Source: a bacterium
GTDB lineage: Bacteria > Bacillota > Bacilli > Lactobacillales > Streptococcaceae
Direction: 5' to 3'
Assembly (NCBI GenBank): GCA_905221455.1
Contig: CAJNDF010000003.1
Coordinates: 154,480-218,479, forward strand
DNA length: 64,000 nt
A program made the translations under genes and the position numbers. Shown piece after piece: positions 25,367-32,857 of the stretch. The first letter of the stretch is position 1. Every line of letters begins with the position of its first letter. Below the pieces are notes generated by a model. It had not been told where the DNA came from. It saw nothing but the letters and a program-made list of their open reading frames with translations, and made no database searches.

Positions 25367-28300
25367 ATGAGACAAACAAATGTTAGAGGGACATTATCCC
25401 TACGTGGCTTTAGAAAATTGAGAACTGGTGCAATTGTTGCAACAGGTGTGATTTTATTGGGACTGGGCTTTTTAGCTCCAACTGTTTCCGCTAACGAACA
25501 AGATGGTGTTTGGGTAGCCAGAACAGTTGCAGAAGTAAAAGCTGATATTCAAAAAGAAGGTGATTTATTTAAGTATGTCATTAAGTGGGGAGATACATTA
25601 AGTGTTATCAGCGAAGCAAGCAATATCCCTGTAGATGTACTCCAAGAAATGAATCAAGTTTCAGGCAAGAATTTATTCTTACCGCATAATGAATTGTACT
25701 TTACCGAAACTGAAACGATTTCAGATACAGTCACAAAACACAAGATTGTCATCAAAGAAAGTGGTGCCAGTGGCGAAGTTCGCACTTACGAAGTTTTGCT
25801 CAAGAAAGACCAGGAGACAAAAGCTCTTACCTTTGAATTAACAGATGTCACTGAGAAAGTTGAAAAAATGGCTGTGAACTATAGCCCAGTCTATCAGTCT
25901 GTATCAGCACCAATAGTGGAAAGTGCGGAAGAATCAGGTGAAGAACCAGCAGCAGGCACAACACCGAAAGCAGACGAGCCAGCGGCACCATCGCCAAAAG
26001 CAGACGAGCCAGCGGCACCATCGCCAAAAGCAGAGGAACCAGTGATACCAGCACCAAAAGCAGAGGAACCAGCAGCAGGCACAACACCGAAAGCGGAAGA
26101 ACCAGCAGCAGGAACAATGCCGAAAGCAGAAGAACCAGCAGCAGGAACAACGCCGAAAGCGGACGAGCCAGCAGCAGGAACAACACCAAAAGCGGAAGAA
26201 CCAACGACTCCAGCACCGAAAGACGATGAATCAGCTTCTTCAGTTGAATCTCCATCAACAGGTAATCATTCAGAAGAGTCTGGAGCATCATCTACAACTC
26301 CCACAGGTGATTCAACAGCTACCCAACCAAGTGATTCAACATCGTCACCGGTAACCCCAAGTGAAGAAGCACCGGTCACCTCAGGTGAACCCAATTCCAC
26401 TACACAGCCAGCTGGAGAAACAGGTAACTCTGAAACAACTGTAGCACCTTCCAATACTCCATCTGCAGATGCTACAAATGATTCAGGGAGTGCAGCGACA
26501 TCAGGTTCAGTAACAGATAATACCTCTTCAAACACAGGGACTGCAGATCAACCTGTAGCTTCAAATTCAAGTTCTGAATCACCGGCGACCTCAGCACCAA
26601 AAGCAGAAGAACCAGCGACTCCAGCACCGGTAACTCCAAGTGAAGAAACACCGGTCGCTTCAGGCGAGCCCGATTCCACTGAACAGCCAGCTGGAGAATC
26701 AGGTAAATCTGAAACACCGTCAGAACCTTCCAATACTCCATCTGCAGATGCTACAAATGATTCAGGGAGTGCAGCGACATCAGGTTCAGTAACAGATAAT
26801 ACCTCTTCAAACACAGGGACTGCAGATCAACCTGTAGCTTCAAATTCAAGTTCTGAATCACCGGCGACCTCAGCACCAAAAGCAGAAGAACCAGCGACTC
26901 CAGCACCGGTAACTCCAAGTGAAGAAACACCGGTCGCTTCAGGCGAGCCCGATTCCACTGAACAGCCAGCTGGAGAATCAGGTAAATCTGAAACACCGTC
27001 AGAACCTTCCAATACTCCATCTGCGGAAGCTACAAATGAATCAGGGAATGCAGCAGAATCAAGTCCAGTAACAGACAACGCCCCTTCAAACACAGGGACT
27101 ACAGAACAACCTGTAGCTTCAACCCCAAGTTCTGAAGAACCATCAGCAGGAACAACCCCAAAAGCTGAAGAGCCAGCGGCCACAACACCAAAAGCCGAGG
27201 AACCATCAGCAGGCACAACACCAAAAGCAGAAGACCCATCAGCAGGCACAACCCCAAAAGTAGAAGAACCATCAGCAGGAACAACGCCGAAAGTAGAAGA
27301 ACCATCAGCAGGCACAACCCCAAAAGTAGAAGAACCATCAGCAGGCACAACACCAAAAGTAGAAGACCCATCAGCAGGCACAACACCAAAAGTAGAAGAA
27401 CCAGCAGCGGCTACAACGCCAAAAGTAGAAGAACCATCAGCAGGCACAACGCCGAAAGCAGAAGAACCATCAGCAGGCACAACACCGAAAGCAGAAGAGC
27501 CAGCGGCACCATCGCCAAAAGCAGAGGAACCAGTGGCAGGCACAACACCAAAAGCGGAAGAACCAGCGGCAGGCACAACACCAAAAGCAGAAGACCCAGC
27601 TACAACACCAAAAGCAGATACTCCGTCTGAAGAAGTAGCACCTAAAGATGAAAAACTTGAGGAAGCAAAAAAAGATGGAAAAGATGCTATTGAAAAAATT
27701 GCAGCTTCAAAACTTAGTGAAATTGAAAAAGTTAAAGATGAAGCAGAAAAAGCTAAGTTAGAAGCTAAATTAAAAGAATTAAAAGAAGCAGGATTAGAAG
27801 CGATAAATAATGCTAAAGATCACGATGCAGCAGTAGATGCTACGGATGAATATCAAACTAAGATTGATGAGATTAATGTTCCAGGTGAAGAATTACCAGC
27901 ACCAAATTATAACAAAGATAATTTAACAAATGGACGTAATGAAGGTACTACCATTAATGATGGAAGTACAGCAATAGGTCATGGGTCAGGTGAAGCTACA
28001 GCAACAACTCCGACACAGCCTACTACTGAAAGATCAACTACTACAACAGCTACAGCACAACCTTCTTCAACTTCAGAAGGGACTTCAAGTTTTAGAAATG
28101 CCCCATCAGTTCAAGCAAGAGCAAGAAGAGTGGCACGTTCGACATCAGAACCAGATGGAACTGTAAATATTAGCTATAACTTCGCTGGAATGCCAGATAT
28201 TCATGGTTTCCTATCTGACCCAGGAGAAAATAACACTGTCACAATTCCTGCTGGAACGAGTGAAGCACAGGCAAAAGAGCTAGTAAAAGAAAAAATTGAA

Positions 28301-28759
28301 GCCAAGATAAAAGACTTAGCTGCTAGAGGGTATCATGTGAAAAATGACATTATTTTTGAACAAGATACTACTGTGAAAAATTATAACTATGTCGTTACAT
28401 TCACTAAGGAGGCTACAGGAACTTCAGGTTTCAGAATGGCTCCAGCAGTTCAACCACGCGCTAGCAGAAATCGTAGAAGTCTAGAACAGCCAGCTCCTCA
28501 AAAGGTCAAAGTCAATGTTTTTTATAACTTTGATCAGATGAAAGATATTGCAGGTTTCCTAGGAGATATCAATGGAACTCCTCTTGAAGTCACGGAAGGT
28601 TCAACAAATGAACAGGTGAAAGAAGCGGTTAAGAGCCAAGTTGAAGCTAAAAAAGAAGAGTTGCGTAAACGCGGCTATACTTTCAAAGAAGACTATGTAT
28701 ATCAATCTAATGGGAAAGATTATAATTACGTTGTAACATTTTCAAAAGCAACTAAATAA
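25367..28759 (+). CDS. Secreted LysM surface protein with long EEPAAGTTPKA repeats
   Basis: The 1130-aa protein has a long signal peptide (basic RGFRKLRTG, then hydrophobic, cleavage near TVSA/NEQ). A LysM domain spans residues about 69-115 (YVIKWGDTLSVISEAS, NLFLPHNELYF). Pro/Ala/Thr/Glu-rich repeats run from about 189 to 750, mostly 11-residue units like EEPSAGTTPKA plus a 93-residue unit present twice in tandem. A DUF1542-like helical segment follows at about 755-835, then two related ~85-residue C-terminal modules (ISYNFAGMPDIHGFL and VFYNFDQMKDIAGFL, each ending in YNYVVTF). There is no LPXTG, so attachment is probably by LysM to peptidoglycan. GTGAGG before the ATG at 25367 sets the start. 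It occupies the vex3-vncR gap where pneumococcus encodes pep27. Confidence 0.85.
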   Translation: MRQTNVRGTLSLRGFRKLRTGAIVATGVILLGLGFLAPTVSANEQDGVWVARTVAEVKADIQKEGDLFKYVIKWGDTLSVISEASNIPVDVLQEMNQVSGKNLFLPHNELYFTETETISDTVTKHKIVIKESGASGEVRTYEVLLKKDQETKALTFELTDVTEKVEKMAVNYSPVYQSVSAPIVESAEESGEEPAAGTTPKADEPAAPSPKADEPAAPSPKAEEPVIPAPKAEEPAAGTTPKAEEPAAGTMPKAEEPAAGTTPKADEPAAGTTPKAEEPTTPAPKDDESASSVESPSTGNHSEESGASSTTPTGDSTATQPSDSTSSPVTPSEEAPVTSGEPNSTTQPAGETGNSETTVAPSNTPSADATNDSGSAATSGSVTDNTSSNTGTADQPVASNSSSESPATSAPKAEEPATPAPVTPSEETPVASGEPDSTEQPAGESGKSETPSEPSNTPSADATNDSGSAATSGSVTDNTSSNTGTADQPVASNSSSESPATSAPKAEEPATPAPVTPSEETPVASGEPDSTEQPAGESGKSETPSEPSNTPSAEATNESGNAAESSPVTDNAPSNTGTTEQPVASTPSSEEPSAGTTPKAEEPAATTPKAEEPSAGTTPKAEDPSAGTTPKVEEPSAGTTPKVEEPSAGTTPKVEEPSAGTTPKVEDPSAGTTPKVEEPAAATTPKVEEPSAGTTPKAEEPSAGTTPKAEEPAAPSPKAEEPVAGTTPKAEEPAAGTTPKAEDPATTPKADTPSEEVAPKDEKLEEAKKDGKDAIEKIAASKLSEIEKVKDEAEKAKLEAKLKELKEAGLEAINNAKDHDAAVDATDEYQTKIDEINVPGEELPAPNYNKDNLTNGRNEGTTINDGSTAIGHGSGEATATTPTQPTTERSTTTTATAQPSSTSEGTSSFRNAPSVQARARRVARSTSEPDGTVNISYNFAGMPDIHGFLSDPGENNTVTIPAGTSEAQAKELVKEKIEAKIKDLAARGYHVKNDIIFEQDTTVKNYNYVVTFTKEATGTSGFRMAPAVQPRASRNRRSLEQPAPQKVKVNVFYNFDQMKDIAGFLGDINGTPLEVTEGSTNEQVKEAVKSQVEAKKEELRKRGYTFKEDYVYQSNGKDYNYVVTFSKATK
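26449..27022 (+). repeat. Two tandem copies of a 279-bp unit within the LysM protein gene
   Basis: The sequence from about 26449 recurs 279 bp later, to about 27022, with essentially no changes in the first copy junction. It encodes 93 residues, for example SNTPSADATNDSGSAATSG. Perfect identity points to a recent in-frame duplication. Confidence 0.85.
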
Positions 28760-28770
28760 CTTCTATTCCA

Positions 28771-28818
28771 TAGAGAGCCAAATGTGAGCAGAGAGAGCGA
28801 TAGGCTCTCTTTGTTTTA
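28771..28818 (+). terminator. Intrinsic terminator after the LysM protein gene
   Basis: AGAGAGCC (28772-28779) pairs with GGCTCTCT (28803-28810), followed by TTGTTTT. Confidence 0.7.
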
Positions 28819-28890
28819 TCTAGTGGTCAGTTTCTTAAAGACAAAAGGCCAGTAAGAGGCTATAATAGAAAATAGAGTAGGTATTTATTC

Positions 28891-28998
28891 TAATACTCTT
28901 CGAAAATCAAATTCAAACCACGTCAGCGTCGCCTTACCGTACTCAAGTACAGCTTGCGGCTAGCTTCCTAGTTTGCTTTTTGATTTTCATTGAGTATA
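28891..28998. repeat. Short BOX element
   Basis: BOX termini TAATACTCTTCGAAAATC and GATTTTCATTGAGTATA enclose a reduced boxA-boxC without boxB. It lies 30 bp upstream of vncR and may form a structured leader. Confidence 0.88.
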
Positions 28999-29029
28999 AG
29001 AAAAATAAAAAATAGAGAGCAGTTAAAGT

Positions 29030-29686
29030 ATGAAAATTTTAATTGTAGAAGATGAAGAGATGATCCGTGAAGGAATCAGTGACTATTTGACGGATTGTGG
29101 ATATGAAACCATTGAGGCGGCGGACGGTCAGGAAGCCTTGGAGCAATTTTCTAGCTATGAGGTAGCCTTGATTTTACTGGATATCCAGATGCCCAAGCTC
29201 AATGGCCTAGAAGTCCTAGCTGAGATACGCAAAACCAGTCAGGTTCCTGTCTTGATGTTGACCGCCTTTCAGGATGAAGAATACAAGATGAGTGCTTTTG
29301 CCTCGCTAGCAGATGGCTATCTGGAAAAACCTTTTTCTCTGTCCCTCTTAAAAGTGAGGGTAGACGCGATTTTTAAGCGCTATTATGATACAGGACGAGT
29401 CTTCTCCTATAAGGATGCCAAGGTGGACTTTGAAAGCTATAGTGCAAGCCTCGCAGGTCAAGAAGTGGCTATCAATGCCAAAGAGTTGGAAATTCTAGAC
29501 TATCTGGTGAAAAATGAAGGCCGGGCCTTGACTCGGTCTCAGATTATTGATGCTGTCTGGAAGGCGACAGATGAGGTTCCCTTTGACCGTGTCATTGATG
29601 TCTATATCAAGGAATTGAGGAAAAAGCTGGATTTGGACTGCATCCTTACAGTGCGCAATGTTGGTTATAAATTGGAGCGAAAATGA
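29030..29686 (+). CDS. vncR: Two-component response regulator VncR
   Basis: The 218-aa OmpR/PhoB-family regulator has a receiver domain with acidic pocket VEDEE and phospho-acceptor Asp in LILLDIQMPKLNG (near residue 52), Thr in MLTAF and Lys in YLEKPF. The C-terminal winged helix contains INAKELEILDYLVKN and DRVIDVYIKELRKKL. It overlaps vncS by 4 bp (ATGA). In pneumococcus VncRS sits next to vex123; early claims linked it to vancomycin tolerance and were disputed, and later work tied it to lactoferrin or serum sensing. The direct repeat upstream of vex1 is a plausible target. Confidence 0.92.
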   Translation: MKILIVEDEEMIREGISDYLTDCGYETIEAADGQEALEQFSSYEVALILLDIQMPKLNGLEVLAEIRKTSQVPVLMLTAFQDEEYKMSAFASLADGYLEKPFSLSLLKVRVDAIFKRYYDTGRVFSYKDAKVDFESYSASLAGQEVAINAKELEILDYLVKNEGRALTRSQIIDAVWKATDEVPFDRVIDVYIKELRKKLDLDCILTVRNVGYKLERK

Positions 29687-31011
29687 AACGAACAGGTTTA
29701 TTTACAAAGATATTTATCTACACCTTCTCGATTTTTAGTATTCTGGTCGTCTGTCTCCATTTAGCCATTTATTTTCTCTTTCCCTCGACTTATCTGAGCC
29801 ACCGTCAGGAAACCATTGGTCAGAAAGCGACAGCTATTGCCCGGTCACTCGAAGGAAAGGATAGGCAAAGTATTGAGCAAGTCTTAGACCTGTATTCCCA
29901 GACCAGTGAGATTAAGGGAGCAGTCAAGGGAGAGATGACTGAGGACAAGTTGGAGGTCAAGGACAGTCTTCCTCTGGATACAGACCGCCAGACCACCTCG
30001 CTTTTTATTGAGGAACGGGAGGTGAAAACACAAGACGGTGGAACCATGACTCTCCAGTTTCTGGCTTCAATGGACTTGCAAAAGGAAGCAGAGCAGATCA
30101 GTCTTCAATTTCTTCCCTATACCTTGCTGGCCTCCTTTTTAATTTCCCTCTTGGTGGCTTACATCTATGCTCGGACCATTGTTGCCCCGATTTTGGAAAT
30201 CAAGCGAGTGACTCGTCGGATGATGGATTTGGATGCCCAAGTGCGATTGCGCGTGGATTCCAAGGACGAGATTGGGGATCTCAAGGAACAAATCAATAGC
30301 CTTTACCAGCACCTTTTAACTGTCATTGCGGACTTGCATGACAAGAATGAAGCTATTCTCCAGCTGGAAAAGATGAAGGTCGAATTCCTACGAGGGGCTT
30401 CTCATGAACTGAAAACACCTCTGGCTAGTTTGAAAATTCTGATTGAAAACATGAAAGAAAATATCGGCCGCTATAAGGATAGAGACCACTATCTGGGAGT
30501 TGCCTTGGGGATTGTGGATGAGCTCAATCACCATGTCCTCCAGATACTTTCGCTCTCTTCTGTGCAGGAACTACGAGATGATAGGGAAACAATTGACCTC
30601 CTCCAGATGACGCAAAGTCTGGTTAAGGATTATGCCTTGCTCGCCAAGGAAAGAGAAGTTCAGATTGACAATAGTTTGAACCATCAGCAGGCTTATCTAA
30701 ACTCATCAGTTATGAAGTTAATCTTGTCTAATCTCATCAGCAATGCTATCAAGCATTCTGCTCCAGGTAGTTTGGTTCGAATTGGCGAAAGAGAAGGGGA
30801 ACTCTTTATCGAGAATAGTTGTAGTCCTGAAGAACAAGAAAAACTGGCCCAGTCTTTTTCTGACAATGCTAGTCGCAAGGCTAAGGGGTCGGGGATGGGG
30901 CTCTTTGTTGTTAAAAGTTTATTAGAACATGAAAAATTACCTTACTGGTTCGAAATGCAAGAGAATCGCTTAACGTTCTTCATAGCTTTTCCAAAAGTTG
31001 CCCAAGACTAG
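29683..31011 (+). CDS. vncS: Sensor histidine kinase VncS
   Basis: The 442-aa kinase has an N-terminal helix (TKIFIYTFSIFSILVVCLHLAIYFLF) and an extracellular sensor domain (about residues 38-140). A second helix near 146-165 leads into a HAMP domain (RTIVAPILEIKRVTRRMM) and then HisKA with the phospho-His in LRGASHELKTPLASL. The ATPase domain has an N-box LILSNLISNAIKHS and G-box GSGMGLFVVKSLL. It phosphorylates VncR. It is translationally coupled to vncR, and fba follows after 140 bp. Confidence 0.92.
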   Translation: MKRTGLFTKIFIYTFSIFSILVVCLHLAIYFLFPSTYLSHRQETIGQKATAIARSLEGKDRQSIEQVLDLYSQTSEIKGAVKGEMTEDKLEVKDSLPLDTDRQTTSLFIEEREVKTQDGGTMTLQFLASMDLQKEAEQISLQFLPYTLLASFLISLLVAYIYARTIVAPILEIKRVTRRMMDLDAQVRLRVDSKDEIGDLKEQINSLYQHLLTVIADLHDKNEAILQLEKMKVEFLRGASHELKTPLASLKILIENMKENIGRYKDRDHYLGVALGIVDELNHHVLQILSLSSVQELRDDRETIDLLQMTQSLVKDYALLAKEREVQIDNSLNHQQAYLNSSVMKLILSNLISNAIKHSAPGSLVRIGEREGELFIENSCSPEEQEKLAQSFSDNASRKAKGSGMGLFVVKSLLEHEKLPYWFEMQENRLTFFIAFPKVAQD

Positions 31012-31151
31012 GAAGAGAAAGGGTTTACATAGATGAAGCTAGAAGAAATTCAATCGAAACTGCGGGAAAAACTAGATTTTTTTGTCAAAAAGTGATAAAA
31101 TGAACAATGTAAATGGGATGACCCATAAAAATATACAGGAGGCCTGATAAA

Positions 31152-32033
31152 ATGGCAATCGTTTCAGCAGAAAAATTTGTCCAAGCAGCTCGTGACAACG
31201 GTTATGCAGTTGGTGGATTTAACACAAACAACCTTGAGTGGACTCAAGCTATCTTGCGCGCAGCAGAAGCTAAAAAAGCTCCAGTTTTGATCCAAACTTC
31301 AATGGGTGCTGCTAAATACATGGGTGGTTACAAAGTTGCTCGCAACTTGATCGCTAACCTTGTTGAATCAATGGGGATCACTGTACCAGTAGCTATCCAC
31401 CTTGACCACGGTCACTACGAAGATGCACTTGAGTGTATCCGAGTTGGTTATACTTCAGTTATGTTTGATGGTTCACACCTTCCAGTTGAAGAAAACCTTG
31501 ATAAAGCTCGTAAAGTTGTAGAATTTGCTCATGCAAATGGTGTATCAGTAGAAGCTGAAGTTGGTACTATCGGTGGTGAAGAAGACGGAATCATCGGTGA
31601 TGGCGAATTGGCTCCAATCGAAGACGCTAAAGCAATGGTTGCAACTGGTATTGACTTCTTGGCAGCTGGTATTGGTAACATCCATGGTCCTTACCCAGCA
31701 AACTGGAAAGGTCTTCACCTTGATCACTTGCAAAAATTGACAGAAGCAGTACCTGGATTCCCAATCGTATTGCACGGTGGTTCAGGTATTCCTGATGAGC
31801 AAATCCAAGCAGCTATCAAACTTGGTGTTGCGAAAGTTAACGTTAACACAGAATGCCAAATCGCATTCGCTAACGCAACTCGTAAATTTGCTCGTGATTA
31901 CGAAGCAAACGAAGCAGAATACGACAAGAAAAAACTCTTTGACCCACGTAAATTCTTGGCTGACGGTGTAAAAGCTATCCAAGCATCAGTTGAAGAACGT
32001 ATCGACGTATTCGGTTCAGAAGGTAAAGCTTAA
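31152..32033 (+). CDS. fba: Class II fructose-1,6-bisphosphate aldolase
   Basis: The 293-aa zinc aldolase splits fructose-1,6-bisphosphate in glycolysis. Zinc ligands and active-site residues are visible in IHLDHGHYEDAL, VEAEVGTIGGEEDG, GIGNIHGPYP and VLHGGSGIPDEQI. Codon use is that of a highly expressed gene. AGGAGG lies before the ATG. The last six codons and stop (GSEGKA) fall in a 26-bp sequence that recurs at 34387, marking a possible insertion directly behind the gene. The present terminator at 32060 therefore differs from what I take to be the ancestral one at 34427. Confidence 0.96.
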   Translation: MAIVSAEKFVQAARDNGYAVGGFNTNNLEWTQAILRAAEAKKAPVLIQTSMGAAKYMGGYKVARNLIANLVESMGITVPVAIHLDHGHYEDALECIRVGYTSVMFDGSHLPVEENLDKARKVVEFAHANGVSVEAEVGTIGGEEDGIIGDGELAPIEDAKAMVATGIDFLAAGIGNIHGPYPANWKGLHLDHLQKLTEAVPGFPIVLHGGSGIPDEQIQAAIKLGVAKVNVNTECQIAFANATRKFARDYEANEAEYDKKKLFDPRKFLADGVKAIQASVEERIDVFGSEGKA

Positions 32034-32039
32034 TCTAGC
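32014..32039 (+). repeat. 26-bp direct repeat, copy 1 (3' end of fba)
   Basis: Begins GTTCAGAAGG and ends AATCTAGC. It is identical to 34387-34412 and contains the fba stop codon. It is the left boundary of the putative island. Confidence 0.85.
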
Positions 32040-32059
32040 CTATAAACGCTGATATGACT

Positions 32060-32089
32060 GAGTTTATCCATTAGGATAAGCTCTTTTTT
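32060..32089 (+). terminator. Terminator after fba
   Basis: GAGTTTATCC pairs with GGATAAGCTC (one G-T pair) over ATTA, followed by TTTTTT. Confidence 0.85.
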
Positions 32090-32131
32090 GTTCTTTTGCT
32101 CCTGATTTTCCCCGAAAAGGACTTATTTTAT

Positions 32132-32171
32132 CAAAGAATCAATTAATGGAGTAATTGATTCTTTGGTTTTT
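32132..32171 (+). terminator. Second hairpin with T tract
   Basis: A perfect 14-bp inverted repeat (CAAAGAATCAATTA with TAATTGATTCTTTG, 6-base loop) is followed by GTTTTTAT. It may back up the fba terminator or mark an insertion boundary. Confidence 0.6.
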
Positions 32172-32234
32172 ATAGTAGTTCACTTTTGTTGGTTCACTGA
32201 TTTCCTGAAAGAAAGATTCAACCTTGCTGACCAG

Positions 32235-32468
32235 TTAGGCTTTTGCTTGGTTTTCTACTTTATCGAGTAGTTCATTAAACAATTTTAGATTCATTAGGTT
32301 CGATACTGTGACATTGAATTTTTTCGATTTACAAAGAGAAATAATTTCACTCCCAAATACCTTTATTTCATCGATATATTGGTTATGAAAGACATTATTT
32401 TGAATCAAGATTTCGAAATTCTTGACGAAATCATAGAGGTTTTCGTATAGTTCATCTAAGTTATTCAT
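32235..32468 (-). CDS. Hypothetical 77-aa acidic protein in the island
   Basis: I do not recognise this protein. It begins MNNLDELYENLYDFVKNFE, is largely helical with no signal or membrane segment, and ends in ENQAKA. On the minus strand AAAGGAG stands 9 bases before the ATG, which supports real translation. It follows directly after a decayed ORF that ends inside its ribosome-binding site, so the two once formed an operon. Its size and acidity would fit an immunity or antitoxin-type partner, but nothing in the sequence proves that. Confidence 0.55.
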   Translation of the reverse strand: MNNLDELYENLYDFVKNFEILIQNNVFHNQYIDEIKVFGSEIISLCKSKKFNVTVSNLMNLKLFNELLDKVENQAKA

Positions 32469-32472
32469 TATT

Positions 32473-32735
32473 TTATCTCCTTTTAGCTATATCCATTTTT
32501 TTTAAAGCTTTATTGTATGCTTCACTATACTTTTTATAATAGGTTCGTTCAATACTAGTTAATTAGTAGAAATCGTATCATTTTGAACACGTAGTTTACT
32601 ATAGAATTATAGATATCATTTCCCGATAGTTCAAATGTGCTGTTTACTTCATCTACTTTAAAAGTATTTGCTTCTCCCCGTTCAATAGTACCCTTACCAT
32701 CTTTGATAGTAAAAGCCAATTCATTTCCCTTATTT
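32473..32735 (-). pseudogene. Decayed ORF fragments upstream of the 77-aa gene
   Basis: On the minus strand one frame from about 32735 to 32555 reads like protein (ELAFTIKDGKGTIERGEANT, then FKVDEVNSTFELSGNDIYNS) but has no ATG and ends at TAG. A second frame ending at 32473 reads SIERTYYKKYSEAYNKAL and also lacks a start. An indel in the A run near 32580 could have broken the frame. These look like remnants of a truncated, frameshifted gene of unknown family. Confidence 0.45.
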
Positions 32736-32817
32736 CAATTTTATCAAGGTAGTATTACAAGAGCGAAACAACGAGTTTCCATTATAGTGGCAAAAATAAA
32801 GTATATTCTTTAAAGTA

Positions 32818-32826
32818 TGTTATAAT
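32818..32826 (+). promoter_or_regulatory. Extended -10 promoter of the PIN gene
   Basis: TGTTATAAT (32818-32826) is an ideal extended -10; the -35 region is poor. The ATG at 32858 with GAAAGG follows. A longer ORF start at 32825 overlaps the -10 and is rejected. Confidence 0.6.
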
Positions 32827-32857
32827 GTTTTCATACATTTTTGAAAGGACTAGTAGT

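Noticed and set aside
26827..27576. Long minus-strand ORF (249 aa) opposite the LysM repeat gene, and several shorter ones nearby
   Set aside because: The reading frames stay open only because the plus-strand repeats lack certain codons; the products are low-complexity mirror images (SSAFGVVPADG repeats) without ribosome-binding sites.
32825..32857. Upstream start of the PIN protein at 32825
   Set aside because: This ATG overlaps the -10 box TATAAT of the predicted promoter and would precede the transcript.
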